A DNA stretch of 17,935 bases from assembly GCA_035946955.1 (NCBI GenBank), contig DASYYE010000228.1:1-17935 (forward strand), given 5' to 3'. Position numbers and translations under genes: made by a program. Positions 7,506 to 17,616 of the stretch are shown here, one piece after another. The notes under the pieces were generated by a model, which was not told where the DNA came from, did no database searches, and was given only the letters and a program-made list of their open reading frames with translations. Within the stretch, counting starts at the first letter, position 1. Every line of letters starts with the position of its first letter. The stretch is from DASYYE01 sp035946955. GTDB lineage: Bacteria > Actinomycetota > Actinomycetes > Streptosporangiales > Streptosporangiaceae.

Positions 7506-8785
7506 GCGCCTATTTTCTCGACGACCATGGGCAGGGCAGCGGGCCGGTCCGGGCCAACGTGCACCGCGCCGGACAGCGCCGCCTCAGCCGGGCCGAACCT
7601 GGCCTCGTCGTCGCCGCGCAACTCCAGCAACGGCTGGCCCTGCTCCACCCACTCCCCAGGCTTGGCAAGACACATCACACCTGCGGACGCGCTGACCGCG
7701 TCCTCCTTGCGTGCCCGGCCAGCGCCGAGCCGCCAGGCCGCGTCGCCAACCGCGCGTGCGTGCAGGCGCACCAGCCAGCCGGTGGCCGGAGCGGGGACGG
7801 TGCGGGTGCAGGCGGCCTGCGGCAGCGGGGCGGCTGGGTCGCCACCCTGGGCGGTGACCATGGCGTGGTAGCGCGCCAGGGCCGTGCCATCGGCCAGGGC
7901 TGCCGCCGGGTCGGCGGTCACACCAGCGAGCCGGAGCATCTCCCGGGCCAGTGCCAGCACCACCTCGACGAGGTCCGCGGGGCCGTGCCCGGACAGGGTC
8001 GCGACCGCCTCCTCGACCTCGACGGCATTGCCCACGGCCCGCCCGAGGGGTGTGTCCATCCTGGTGAGCAGCGCCGTTGTGCGCACTCCGTGCTCCTGGC
8101 CGAGCGTCACCATCGTGCGGGCGAGCAGCCGGACGTCGTCTTCGTCGCGCAGGAAGGCGCCGCTGCCGACCTTCACGTCCAGCACGAGCGCCCCGGTGCC
8201 CTCCGCGATCTTCTTGGACATGATGGAACTGGCGATCAGCGGTACCGACTCGACCGTGCCGGTCACGTCCCGCAGCGCGTACAGGCGCCGGTCGGCCGGG
8301 ACCAGGCCCGGCCCTGCCGCGCAGACCACGCACCCCACCTCGCGCAGGACGCCCAGCATCTCGGCGGTTGACAGTTCGGACCGCCAGCCTGGGATGGACT
8401 CCAGCTTGTCGAGCGTGCCACCGGTATGACCGAGGCCGCGGCCGGACAGTTGCGGCACAGCGGCCCCACACGCCGCGACCAGCGGCGCCAGCACCAGGGA
8501 GACCTTGTCGCCGACCCCACCCGTGGAATGCTTGTCCACCGTGGGCAGGCCGACCCCGCCGAGGTCCAGGCGCTCACCCGAGGCCAGCATGGCCTCAGTC
8601 CACGTGCGCAGTTCGCGGGCATCCAGGCCACGCCAGTAGATGGCCATGAGCAGTGCGGACATCTGCTCCTCCGCGACCTCACCATGGAGGTAGGCACCGA
8701 TGAGCCAGCGGATCGTGTCATCATCCAGGACACGCCCATCCCGTTTTGCCCGGATAACCTCGACCGCCGCTGGCGGCGCGCTCAT
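7502..8785 (-). CDS. deoA: Thymidine / pyrimidine-nucleoside phosphorylase
   Basis: This 427-aa enzyme phosphorolyses thymidine, deoxyuridine (and uridine in the pyrimidine-nucleoside subgroup) to base plus (deoxy)ribose 1-phosphate. KHSTGGVGDK (85-94) is the phosphate-binding loop, and SGRGLGHTGGTLDKLE (114-129) is the family signature. SKKIAEG lines the base pocket in the middle, and the C-terminal part carries the alpha/beta domain ending in MVVEKIG. Length is normal. The start was set at ATG 8785, one base after the cdd stop; an in-frame ATG at 8800 lies within cdd and is less likely. Its stop overlaps add by four bases. It follows cytidine deaminase directly, so deaminated uridine/deoxyuridine can feed into it. 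Telling the thymidine enzyme from the broader pyrimidine one needs phylogeny. Confidence 0.95.
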   Translation of the reverse strand: MSAPPAAVEVIRAKRDGRVLDDDTIRWLIGAYLHGEVAEEQMSALLMAIYWRGLDARELRTWTEAMLASGERLDLGGVGLPTVDKHSTGGVGDKVSLVLAPLVAACGAAVPQLSGRGLGHTGGTLDKLESIPGWRSELSTAEMLGVLREVGCVVCAAGPGLVPADRRLYALRDVTGTVESVPLIASSIMSKKIAEGTGALVLDVKVGSGAFLRDEDDVRLLARTMVTLGQEHGVRTTALLTRMDTPLGRAVGNAVEVEEAVATLSGHGPADLVEVVLALAREMLRLAGVTADPAAALADGTALARYHAMVTAQGGDPAAPLPQAACTRTVPAPATGWLVRLHARAVGDAAWRLGAGRARKEDAVSASAGVMCLAKPGEWVEQGQPLLELRGDDEARFGPAEAALSGAVHVGPDRPAALPMVVEKIGA

Positions 8786-8786
8786 G

Positions 8787-9215
8787 TCAGGCACCCGCAT
8801 CCGCCACGGTGCCCAGCTCAGCGCCAGTGAATGGGGCAGGCAGCAGGGTCGCGAGCTCGACCGGCCCGGCTTCGGTGTCCACCAGCAGGCCGGGGCCACC
8901 AGCCTCCAGCAGGAGCTGGCGGCAGCGCCCACAGGGAAGCATGCGCCGGCCCCCGGCGGCGGCGACACACACGGCCAGCAGGGCACCGCCGCCACTCGCA
9001 TGGAAGTCCGACACGAGGCCGCATTCGGCGCACAGGGTCAGGCCATAGGAGGCGGACTCCACATTGCAGCCCACGACGAGGCGCCCGTCGCCTGCCACTC
9101 CGGCGGCGCCCACGCGGAGCCTGGAATACGGCGCGTACGCGCGCGCAGCCACCTCGCTGGCTGCCTGCCGCAACCTTGGCCAGTCGGCCGGCAACGCCCC
9201 GCCGGTGCTGTCCAC
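8787..9215 (-). CDS. cdd: Cytidine deaminase
   Basis: This 142-aa member of the homotetrameric class deaminates cytidine and deoxycytidine to uridine and deoxyuridine. Zinc ligands are Cys62 in CAE, and Cys95 and Cys98 in PCGRCRQ; Glu64 is the proton shuttle. CNVESASYG (50-58) forms the substrate-binding loop. The start is GTG 9215, fixed by a perfect AGGAGG (9230-9225 on the minus strand) with nine bases between; the frame extends far upstream but through non-coding DNA. CAE followed by CGLVSDFHASGG is the actinobacterial variant of the usual CAERAA. It is the first gene of the minus operon cdd-deoA-add, divergent from the lipoprotein gene. Confidence 0.95.
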   Translation of the reverse strand: MDSTGGALPADWPRLRQAASEVAARAYAPYSRLRVGAAGVAGDGRLVVGCNVESASYGLTLCAECGLVSDFHASGGGALLAVCVAAAGGRRMLPCGRCRQLLLEAGGPGLLVDTEAGPVELATLLPAPFTGAELGTVADAGA

Positions 9216-9528
9216 GTGAGTGTGCCTCCTAGATCGCGGGTTGTCTGTGCTGCTCAGCGCAGTGCAACTCACCGCGATCATGACAGAGAGGCGGCGGTTG
9301 CGACACCGCTCCGGCTGGTTGCGATTTGGCAACGGCATGCACATTGGCCGCTTCCGCCGCTTCCACTCCCGGCTGCCCAGATTTAACCTGCGATCATCCC
9401 GGAGCACTGGGCCGGAGCGAGGTGGCCCCTGGCTTGCCCTGGGCGGAGGGGAGCCTCGGCTGCCCGTCCGGGCTGGTGACAGCGGTCGGATGGGTATCGG
9501 ACAGGTGCCCCAGCAGAGGAGGGAACCA
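9216..9528. promoter_or_regulatory. Divergent control region of the two nucleoside operons
   Basis: This 313-bp gap separates cdd (minus) from the BMP lipoprotein (plus), so it must carry both promoters. GGTTGCGA occurs at 9296-9303 and again at 9317-9324, 21 bp apart, two helical turns. The second copy forms a dyad, GTTGC (9318-9322) with GCAAC (9329-9333), and another GCAAC lies at 9264-9268. These are candidate binding sites for a shared regulator. The part near the lipoprotein is very GC-rich with short hairpins (AGCC-TC-GGCT, CCCG-TC-CGGG). No clear -10/-35 pair or known riboswitch fold was recognised. The lipoprotein ribosome site AGGAGG is at 9517-9522. Confidence 0.5.
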
Positions 9529-10632
9529 GTGCGACAGACACTCAAAGCTTGCGCCGCGCTCGCGGTAGCGGCCTTGCTGTGCGCGGCCTGTGGGTCAAAA
9601 ACCAACGGGCCGGGCAGTTCGTCCACCTCATCCAGTGGAACAACAGCCGGGAAGTTCCTTGGCTGCATGGTGACCGACACCGGCGGCATCGACGACCGCT
9701 CGTTCAACGCCTCGTCCTGGGAGGGCATGCAGGAAGCCAGGGCCGCAGACCCAAGCAAGATCGCTGTCACGTACCTGCAGTCGACATCGCAGAGCGACTA
9801 CGTCCCGAACATCAACACGTTCATTGGCAGGAAGTGCGGGATCATCGTGACGGTCGGCTTCCTCATGGGAGCCGCCACGCAGACCGCGGCCAAAGCCCAC
9901 CCGAGCCAGAAGTTCGGGATCGTTGACTTCAACTACGTCCCCCCGCTGCACAACGTGGACGCCCTGCTGTTCAACACGGTGCAGGACGGCTTCCTGGGGG
10001 GTTACCTGGCGGCCGGCATGTCCAAGACCGGCAAGGTGGCGACGTTCGGCGGCCAGAAGCTGCCAACCGTGACCATCTACATGGACGGGTTCTGGGACGG
10101 CGTGCAGTACTACAACAGCAAGCACCACACCCATGTGAAGGTGCTCGGCTGGAACTACCTGACCCAGACCGGCAGCTTCACCGGGAACTTCACCGACCAG
10201 ACCGCGGGCCAGACGCTCACCCAGTCGTTCATCAGCGGCGGCGCTGACGTCATCTTCCCGGTGGCCGGCAACGTCGGCCTGGGTGCGGCCAAGGCGGTGC
10301 AGGACACCGACGCCGCAGCGGGCAGCCAGAAGGTCAACATGATGTGGGTGGACACCGACGGCTGCATCAGCGCACTGCAGTACTGCAAGTACTTCATCAC
10401 CAGCGTGGAGAAGGGCATCCAGACCGCTGTGAAGGGAGCTGTCCTGGCCGCTGCCAACGGCACCTTCAAGGGCGGCAACTACATCGGCACGCTCGCCAAC
10501 GGCGGCGTCCAGCTCGCCTCGTTCCACGACTTCGCCACGGTGGTCCCGGCCGCGCTCCAGTCCGAACTGAACCAGGTGAAGGCCGGCATCATCAACGGCA
10601 CGATCAAGACGCCGACCAAGAGCCCAGTCTGA
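9529..10632 (+). CDS. BMP-family nucleoside-binding lipoprotein
   Basis: This is the extracytoplasmic substrate-binding protein of the ABC importer encoded downstream (367 aa). A lipoprotein signal peptide covers 1-20 and the lipidated Cys is Cys21 in LLCAAC; position -3 is Cys rather than the usual Leu, a mild deviation. A Ser/Thr/Gly linker follows (about 22-43). The mature domain begins GCMVTDTGGIDDRSFN, the hallmark of the BMP/PnrA family, which binds purine and pyrimidine nucleosides. GTG 9529 is chosen over an upstream in-frame ATG at 9490 because AGGAGG lies six bases before it and the signal peptide then has normal length. It is first in a six-gene plus operon but separated from the ATPase gene by a hairpin and 172 bp. 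Confidence 0.93.
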   Translation: MRQTLKACAALAVAALLCAACGSKTNGPGSSSTSSSGTTAGKFLGCMVTDTGGIDDRSFNASSWEGMQEARAADPSKIAVTYLQSTSQSDYVPNINTFIGRKCGIIVTVGFLMGAATQTAAKAHPSQKFGIVDFNYVPPLHNVDALLFNTVQDGFLGGYLAAGMSKTGKVATFGGQKLPTVTIYMDGFWDGVQYYNSKHHTHVKVLGWNYLTQTGSFTGNFTDQTAGQTLTQSFISGGADVIFPVAGNVGLGAAKAVQDTDAAAGSQKVNMMWVDTDGCISALQYCKYFITSVEKGIQTAVKGAVLAAANGTFKGGNYIGTLANGGVQLASFHDFATVVPAALQSELNQVKAGIINGTIKTPTKSPV

Positions 10633-10641
10633 TCTCGTGCT

Positions 10642-10676
10642 GGCGGCCCGGCCAGGCACCCGCCTGCCGGGCCGCC
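10642..10676 (+). terminator. Strong hairpin after the lipoprotein gene (attenuating terminator)
   Basis: GGCGGCCCGG (10642-10651) pairs with CCGGGCCGCC (10667-10676). After one bulged C, CAGGC (10653-10657) pairs with GCCTG (10662-10666) around ACCC: 15 pairs in all, nearly all G-C. It begins nine bases after the lipoprotein stop. With no T-run it should act as a partial terminator or a 3' RNA stabiliser, keeping binding-protein mRNA above that of the transporter. Confidence 0.6.
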
Positions 10677-10729
10677 GCGATCACCCGCGAGCCGAAGGGC
10701 GCGGCGCTGTCTGGACTGACGAGTGAGAA

Positions 10730-10747
10730 GCGAGCGCAGCGAGCGCA
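10730..10747. repeat. Two tandem copies of GCGAGCGCA
   Basis: GCGAGCGCA is repeated at 10730-10738 and 10739-10747, followed by GGAGCGAGGAGGG, which supplies the ribosome site for the leader ORF at 10767. The purine-rich, GAGCG-rich stretch contrasts with flanking sequence and looks like short intergenic filler repeats. Confidence 0.5.
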
Positions 10748-10766
10748 GGAGCGAGGAGGGAAGACA

Positions 10767-10804
10767 GTGCCTTCAGGCGCCCGGAGGCGAACGGGACTAG
10801 CACA

Positions 10805-10808
<4 letters not shown>
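10767..10808 (+). CDS. 13-codon leader ORF coupled to the ABC ATPase
   Basis: GTG 10767 has a near-perfect ribosome site, AGGAGGG (10754-10760), six bases upstream. The frame VPSGARRRTGLAQ ends in TGA at 10806-10808, which overlaps the ATPase start GTG 10805-10807 as GTGA. The ATPase GTG has no ribosome site at a usable distance (the nearest GGAGG is 17 bases away), so ribosomes finishing this leader probably re-start there. Three Arg codons in a row (CGG AGG CGA), two of them uncommon in high-GC genomes, could make it respond to translation speed. The alternative is that GTG 10767 is a decoy. Confidence 0.5.
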
Positions 10809-12411
<1,603 letters not shown>

Positions 12412-12415
<4 letters not shown>

Positions 12416-13743
12416 GCGGGCCGGCCGAGGCCGCTGCTCCGTCACCGGCGCCACCGCCCGCACCAACGGAGGCAACGGGCACCGCCGAACGGCCGTCGTT
12501 CAGCCGTGCCCTGCTCGACGCGATCCTGCAGGGCAGTTCGTGGGTGGTCACCACGCTGTCGGTGGTGACCGCGATGGTGATCGGCGGGCTGATCATCGCC
12601 TTCACGAACACGGCGGTGCTGCACGCCTGGGGCCGGTTCTTCAGCGCACCCGGCTCCGCCCTCGCACAGACGTGGGACGCGGCGGCCGGGGCCTACGTGG
12701 CATTGTTCGAGGGCGCGGTCTTCAACCCGCACACGGTCTCCGCACTGTTCCAGCAGAAGTCGCTGGCGATCGCGTTCAGCGACGGGACGGTGAGCGCGGT
12801 CTTCAACCCGCTGTCAGAGACCGCGGTCCAGGCCACGCCGCTGATCCTGGCCGGGCTCGCGGTGGCGCTGGCCTTCCAGGCCGGCCTGTTCAACATCGGG
12901 GCGACCAGCCAGTTCATCGGCGGTGCGATGCTCGCCACCTGGCTGGGGTTCGCGGTCAGCCTGCCACCTGTGCTCCACGCGGTGGTCTGTGTGCTCGGCG
13001 GGTTCGCGGGCGGGGCGGTGACCGGCTGGGTCGTCGGGTTCCTCAAGGCGACCACCGGGGCGCATGAGGTCATCGTGACGATCATGCTCAACTACGTCAT
13101 GGAATACCTGCTGTCATACCTGCTGGGCACGCCTGTCCTGCAGAAGCCAGGCCGAAGCGACCTCGTCAGCCCACTCATCGCCAGCGACGCCCACCTCCCA
13201 CTCCTGGCCGGCTCGCACCTGCGGGTCAACGCGGGGTTCCTGGTCGCCCTTGCCTGCGCGGCGGGTGTGGCCTGGCTGCTGAACCGCAGCACGACCGGCT
13301 TTGAGTTCCGCAGCGTCGGGGCGAACCCCAATGCGGCCCGCAGCGCGGGCATGAGCGTGTCGCGTACCTGGAACCTGGCCATGCTGCTGGCTGGCGGGCT
13401 GGCGGGACTCGCGGCCTCGACGGTGATCCAGGGCACCGACTTCCAGCTCACGTTCCAGAGCTACGGCACCTACGGCATCGTCGCGATCACGGTGGCGCTG
13501 CTGGGCCGGGCCAGGCCGCTGGGCGTGGTGCTCGCCGCCCTGCTGTATGGCGCACTGGACGCGGGCGCGCCGCTGATGCAGATCTCGACCTCCCCCCCGG
13601 TGCCGGTGGACATCGTCGCCGTCATCCAGGCACTGATCGTGATGTTCGTGGCCGCGCCTGCGCTGGTCAGGGTCATTTACCGGCTGCGCACCACCAGGGC
13701 CGGGGGGACCGGCCAAGTGCTCTCCAAGGGGTGGAACGCGTGA
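12412..13743 (+). CDS. Nucleoside ABC importer permease 1
   Basis: This 443-aa inner-membrane permease belongs to the BPD_transp_2 family (branched-chain amino acid, ribose and nucleoside permeases). A Pro/Ala-rich cytoplasmic head (1-30) precedes the first helix (about 45-64). A long extracytoplasmic loop follows (about 70-135), and then the core of seven or more helices. The family-typical segment FNIGATSQFIGGAMLATW begins at 160, and GAHEVIVTIMLNY (about 217-229) probably contacts the ATPase. GANPNAARSAGMS is the second conserved cytoplasmic loop. ATG 12412 overlaps the ATPase stop, and the TGA overlaps the permease 2 start. It pairs with permease 2 as a heterodimer. Confidence 0.93.
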
Positions 13744-15008
13744 CCGCACTGACAGCATCCAGGGCACAGCCCGGCCAGGCGCGCCGTTACCTGGCACCGG
13801 CCACGTTCGTCCTGCTGGGTGCGGTCAACATCGCGGTGTTCGGCAACTTCGCCCACCACGGGGACGCGGTCTTCGCGTTCTCACAGCCGTTCGCCAAGGT
13901 GACCGTCCCGAACCTGGACCTGCCTGCGACGACCACCTGCTACGTGCTGGGCGCGGTCTCGATCTGCCTGGGCGTGCTGCGCGCCGCGGTCAACCTCGGC
14001 CCGCTGTCCCGGCGGGTCTCGATCGGCGCCGTGCTCTTCTGCTCGGTCGTGTCGCTGCTGTGCTGGGCCTATGCCGGGCAGTTCACGGACTTCAACGTGG
14101 TGAACCAGTTGGAGGGCACGCTCGAGACCTCGATCCCGCTGGTGCTGGGCGCACTGGCCGGCTGCTTGTGCGAGCGCTCCGGAGTGATCAACATCGCGAT
14201 CGAGGGGCAGTTGCTCATCGGCGCGTTCACCGGCGCGATCGTGGCCAGCGCGTTCGGCACGCTGTGGCTGGGGCTGGTCACCGGGTCGCTGGCGGGCGGG
14301 CTCGTCGGGGTGCTGCTCGCGGTGTTCGCGGTGACCTTCCTGGTTGACCAGGTCGTGCTCGGCGTCGTGCTGAACCTGTTCGTCTCCGGGCTCACCGGGT
14401 TCCTCTACGACCGGTTGCTCGTGCCCTATGCCAACACGCTGAACAACCCGGCGACCTACCTGCCGATCAAGATCCCGCTGCTCGGCGACATCCCGATCAT
14501 CGGCCCGGTCTTCTTCGACTCGACGATCTTCCTGTACCTGACCTACATCTTCGTGGCCGCGGTGCAGGTGGGCCTGTTCCAGACGCGCTGGGGACTGCGG
14601 GTGAGGGCGGTCGGGGAGCACCCCACCGCCGCCGACACGGTCGGGATCAGGGTGCTGGCGACCCGGTACCGCAACATCATCATGGGCGGGCTGCTGGCTG
14701 GCATCGGCGGGGCCTACCTGACGATCGGTTCGGTCGGCGCGTTCGGCAAGGACATCTCGTCGGGCAAGGGCTACATCGCCCTGGCCGCATTGATCTTCGG
14801 GCGGTGGCGGCCAATGGGGGCGGTTGGCGCCGCGCTGTTCTTCGGGTTCACGTTCCAGTTGCAGGCCGTGCTGTCCACGATCAACGTGGCGGTCCCCTCC
14901 GATATCCTCCTGATGGCCCCGTACCTGGCGACGATCATCGCAGTGGCTGGCCTGGTCGGCACGGTACGGGCGCCGGCCGCCGACGGAAGGCCGTACGTGA
15001 AGCCATGA
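13740..15008 (+). CDS. Nucleoside ABC importer permease 2
   Basis: This is the partner permease, 422 aa, also BPD_transp_2. About 125 N-terminal residues with three or so helices precede the core, making it longer than the roughly 300-aa proteins of Firmicutes. The core opens with ERSGVINIAIEGQLLIGAF (from about 145), the family hallmark, and VRAVGEHPTAADTVGI is the cytoplasmic coupling loop. GTG 13740 overlaps the permease 1 stop (GTGA) and has AAGGGG eight bases upstream; an in-frame GTG at 13731 sits inside that ribosome site and is less likely. Its stop overlaps the phosphorylase ATG, so transport and catabolic genes are translationally linked. Confidence 0.93.
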   Translation: MTALTASRAQPGQARRYLAPATFVLLGAVNIAVFGNFAHHGDAVFAFSQPFAKVTVPNLDLPATTTCYVLGAVSICLGVLRAAVNLGPLSRRVSIGAVLFCSVVSLLCWAYAGQFTDFNVVNQLEGTLETSIPLVLGALAGCLCERSGVINIAIEGQLLIGAFTGAIVASAFGTLWLGLVTGSLAGGLVGVLLAVFAVTFLVDQVVLGVVLNLFVSGLTGFLYDRLLVPYANTLNNPATYLPIKIPLLGDIPIIGPVFFDSTIFLYLTYIFVAAVQVGLFQTRWGLRVRAVGEHPTAADTVGIRVLATRYRNIIMGGLLAGIGGAYLTIGSVGAFGKDISSGKGYIALAALIFGRWRPMGAVGAALFFGFTFQLQAVLSTINVAVPSDILLMAPYLATIIAVAGLVGTVRAPAADGRPYVKP

Positions 15009-15859
15009 CGGAGGACTCCCCCGCGGATGACCCCTATGCGGCTGCCTGCGCCAGCGCGGCCGTGCTGGCCGCGGCGACCGGGGTGGACCGGCACGACGTG
15101 GCCGTGGTGCTTGGCTCCGGGTGGCGGGCCGCCGCGGATGTTGTCGGTGAGACATCCGCTGAAGTTCCGCTGGATGCCCTGGGTGGTTTCCCGCCCACGA
15201 CCGTGCCCGGGCACGTCGCGTCCGTCCGTTCAGTGGTCCTCCGCACTGGGCGCGCCCTGGTGTTCCTGGGCCGCGTGCACCTGTATGAGGGCCACCCGCC
15301 CGCGACCGTGGTGCACGCGGTGCGCATGGCCGTGGCGGCCGGCTGCCGGGTCGTGGTGCTGACCAACGCGGCAGGCGGGATCTGCGCGGACTACCAGGTG
15401 GGGCAGCCTGTCATCGTTCGTGACCATCTCAACCTGACCGGCCGTTCGCCGCTGACGGGCCCGCCCCCGCCGCAGCCCTGCGCATCGCGTTTCGTGGACC
15501 TGACCGAGCTGTACTCGCCCAGGCTGCGCGCGCTCGCGCGGCAGGCCGACCCGTCGCTGGTCGAAGGGGTGTACGCGGGGCTGCCGGGCCCTCATTACGA
15601 GACGCCCGCCGAGATCCTCATGCTGCGCTCGTCCGGCGCCGACCTGGTTGGGATGTCCACGGTGCTCGAAGCGATCGCAGCCCGCCACCTGGGTGCCGAA
15701 GTCCTGGCGGTCTCGCTCGTGACCAACCCCGCGGCGGGCCTCGCCCACGGCGGCCTCGACCACCAGGAGGTCGTCGCGGCTGGCCAGGCCGCCACGCAAC
15801 GGATGGGCTCCCTGCTCGCTCGCGTGCTGCCTGCCTGCCTGGGTGACGGCACGGCATGA
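15005..15859 (+). CDS. Purine nucleoside phosphorylase (trimeric type)
   Basis: This 284-aa enzyme splits inosine and guanosine (and deoxy forms) with phosphate to base plus (deoxy)ribose 1-phosphate. Visible sites: VVLGSGW (34-40) for phosphate, LGRVHLYEGH (88-97), VVLTNAAGGI (117-126), AGLPGPHYETPAE (191-203) with base-binding Glu199, VGMS (215-218), and VTNPAAG with Asn241. Glu plus Asn is the pair that gives the trimeric enzymes 6-oxopurine preference, so adenosine should first be deaminated; both deaminases in the window supply that step. ATG 15005 overlaps the permease 2 stop and its own TGA overlaps the mutase ATG. It belongs to the PNP/MTAP family 2, not the hexameric DeoD. Confidence 0.95.
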   Translation: MTEDSPADDPYAAACASAAVLAAATGVDRHDVAVVLGSGWRAAADVVGETSAEVPLDALGGFPPTTVPGHVASVRSVVLRTGRALVFLGRVHLYEGHPPATVVHAVRMAVAAGCRVVVLTNAAGGICADYQVGQPVIVRDHLNLTGRSPLTGPPPPQPCASRFVDLTELYSPRLRALARQADPSLVEGVYAGLPGPHYETPAEILMLRSSGADLVGMSTVLEAIAARHLGAEVLAVSLVTNPAAGLAHGGLDHQEVVAAGQAATQRMGSLLARVLPACLGDGTA

Positions 15860-17616
15860 TCTCCGCCGGGCTCCGGGCGCGGGTGACGGCATGGACTGCC
15901 GATGACCCGGACGAGAGTGACCGGGCCGAACTCGCCGCACTGCTGGCTGCCAGCGATGAGCCTGGGCCGGCCGGGGCTGCGGCGCAGCGTGAGGTCGCCG
16001 ACAGGTTCGCGGGCCGGCTGGAGTTCGGCACCGCAGGACTGCGCGGGGCCATCGCGGCGGGCCCGAACCGAATGAACCGCGCGGTCGTGCGGGCCACTAC
16101 CGCCGCCCTGGCCGCCTGGCTGCTCGCCCGCGACCGCAGTAGTGCGGCGCGGGGTGTGGTGGTCGGCTGTGACGCCAGGCACCGGTCGGAGCAGTTCGCA
16201 ACGGAAGTGGCCTGCGTACTGGCCGGGGCGGGCATTGCGGTCCACCTGCTGCCCGCCCGTGAGCCCACCCCGCTGCTGGCCTTCGCCGTCCGCCGCTTGG
16301 GCGCGGCCGCGGGCGTGATGGTGACAGCCAGTCACAACCCACCTCAGGACAATGGCTACAAGCTCTACCTGGCCGACGGGGCCCAGATCATCCCGCCGGC
16401 AGACGCCGAGATCACCGCACGCATAGCCGCACTCGGCCCGTTGCTGGACATCCCGGTCACCGGCCCAGAGCACCCGCTGATCACGCACCTGGGCGACGAG
16501 GTGGCGCAGGCATACCTCGATTCGGTCACCGCCCCCTACCGGGCCTCGGCAACCGCCCCCCAGCAGGGCTCAGTGACAGCCCTCGCTCCACTCGCCGGAG
16601 ACAGCGGGCTGTGCGTGGTCTACACGTCCCTGCATGGCGTCGCTGCCAGCCTGATGCTGCGCGCCGCCGCTGCTGCCGGGTTCGGCACATTGCAGGTTGT
16701 CGCCGCCCAGGCTGAACCTGACGCCGACTTCCCCACGGTCGCCTTCCCCAACCCCGAAGAACCTGGCGCCCTGGACCTGGCACTGGCCGAGGCCAGCAAA
16801 GCGGGAGCGGACCTGGTGCTGGCCAACGACCCCGACGGCGACAGGCTCGCGGTCGCGGTCCCCGACCCGGCCGCATCGGGCGGCTGGCGGCGGCTCACCG
16901 GTGACCAGGTCGGGGCCCTGCTCGGCGCATGGGTGCTGGAATGCAGCGCTAGCGACCCAGACCCGGGCAGCCGCCTGGTGGCCACGACCATCGTGTCCTC
17001 GACCCTGCTGTCCAAGGTCGCGCAGGCCGCAGGAGCCGACTTCGCGGAGACGCTCACCGGGTTCAAGTGGATCGTACGGGCGCGGGGGCAGCGGAGTGAC
17101 AGCCGCTTTGTCTTCGGGTATGAAGAGGCGCTCGGTTACGACGTGGGTGATGTGGTGCGGGACAAGGACGGGATCGGCGCCGCGCTCGCTGTGCTGTCCC
17201 TGGTGAGCACCGCCCGCGCCCGCGGCCAGTCACTGCCGGACCGCTGGGACGCACTGGAAGTGACCCACGGCGTCCACCTCACGTCGGCGCTCAGCCTGGC
17301 CACCAGTTCACCGGCGCAGATCATGGCCAGCCTCCGGGCGGACCCCCCGGCCACGCTGGCGGGAGAGCCAGTGACGTCCGTGAACGACCTTGATGCGCCG
17401 GACGCGACAACGGGGTTGCCCCGGGCTGACGTGCTGGTGTACCGGCTGCCGGGGGGGCGCGCGGTCGTCCGGCCCAGTGGGACGGAGCCGAAGCTCAAGG
17501 CCTATCTCGAGGTGGTCGAACCGCTCGGTGGCCGGTCCCTGGCGGACGCGCGGGCCGCGGCAGCCGCCCGCCTCGGACCGTTGCGCACCGCCGTCGAGAC
17601 GCTCGTCACGCGCTAG
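15856..17616 (+). CDS. Phospho-sugar mutase, probable phosphopentomutase
   Basis: This 586-aa cytoplasmic enzyme is of the alpha-D-phosphohexomutase superfamily, PGM2-like group. Domains 1-4 show in order: the entry motif LEFGTAGLRG (55-64); the active serine in TASHNP (Ser159); the Mg-binding loop DPDGDR (325-330); the sugar-binding loop GYEEALGY (421-428); and the phosphate-binding loop RPSGTEPK (539-546). All key residues are present. Superfamily members isomerise sugar 1- and 6- or 5-phosphates. Its place directly after, and overlapping, purine nucleoside phosphorylase suggests that it turns (deoxy)ribose 1-phosphate into the 5-phosphate, replacing DeoB, which is not in the window. Phosphoglucomutase or phosphomannomutase activity is the alternative. 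It is last in the operon; its TAG overlaps the convergent EEP stop. Confidence 0.92.
   Translation: MISAGLRARVTAWTADDPDESDRAELAALLAASDEPGPAGAAAQREVADRFAGRLEFGTAGLRGAIAAGPNRMNRAVVRATTAALAAWLLARDRSSAARGVVVGCDARHRSEQFATEVACVLAGAGIAVHLLPAREPTPLLAFAVRRLGAAAGVMVTASHNPPQDNGYKLYLADGAQIIPPADAEITARIAALGPLLDIPVTGPEHPLITHLGDEVAQAYLDSVTAPYRASATAPQQGSVTALAPLAGDSGLCVVYTSLHGVAASLMLRAAAAAGFGTLQVVAAQAEPDADFPTVAFPNPEEPGALDLALAEASKAGADLVLANDPDGDRLAVAVPDPAASGGWRRLTGDQVGALLGAWVLECSASDPDPGSRLVATTIVSSTLLSKVAQAAGADFAETLTGFKWIVRARGQRSDSRFVFGYEEALGYDVGDVVRDKDGIGAALAVLSLVSTARARGQSLPDRWDALEVTHGVHLTSALSLATSSPAQIMASLRADPPATLAGEPVTSVNDLDAPDATTGLPRADVLVYRLPGGRAVVRPSGTEPKLKAYLEVVEPLGGRSLADARAAAAARLGPLRTAVETLVTR

Noticed and set aside
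8788..9001. Upstream extension of the deoA frame to 9001
   Set aside because: It overlaps cdd on the same strand in another frame, and ATG 8785 sits one base after the cdd stop with family-like residues following.
9220..9528. Upstream extension of the BMP lipoprotein frame
   Set aside because: It would hide the lipoprotein signal peptide behind 100 residues; GTG 9529 has a perfect ribosome site and leaves a normal signal sequence.
9400..9528. Possible purine riboswitch in the lipoprotein 5' leader
   Set aside because: Short GC hairpins are present but none of the conserved junction bases of known purine riboswitches could be found.
13881..15155. Large minus-strand frame opposite permease 2 and the phosphorylase
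   Set aside because: Rich in Arg, Pro, Gln and His with no domain, antisense to two motif-bearing genes.
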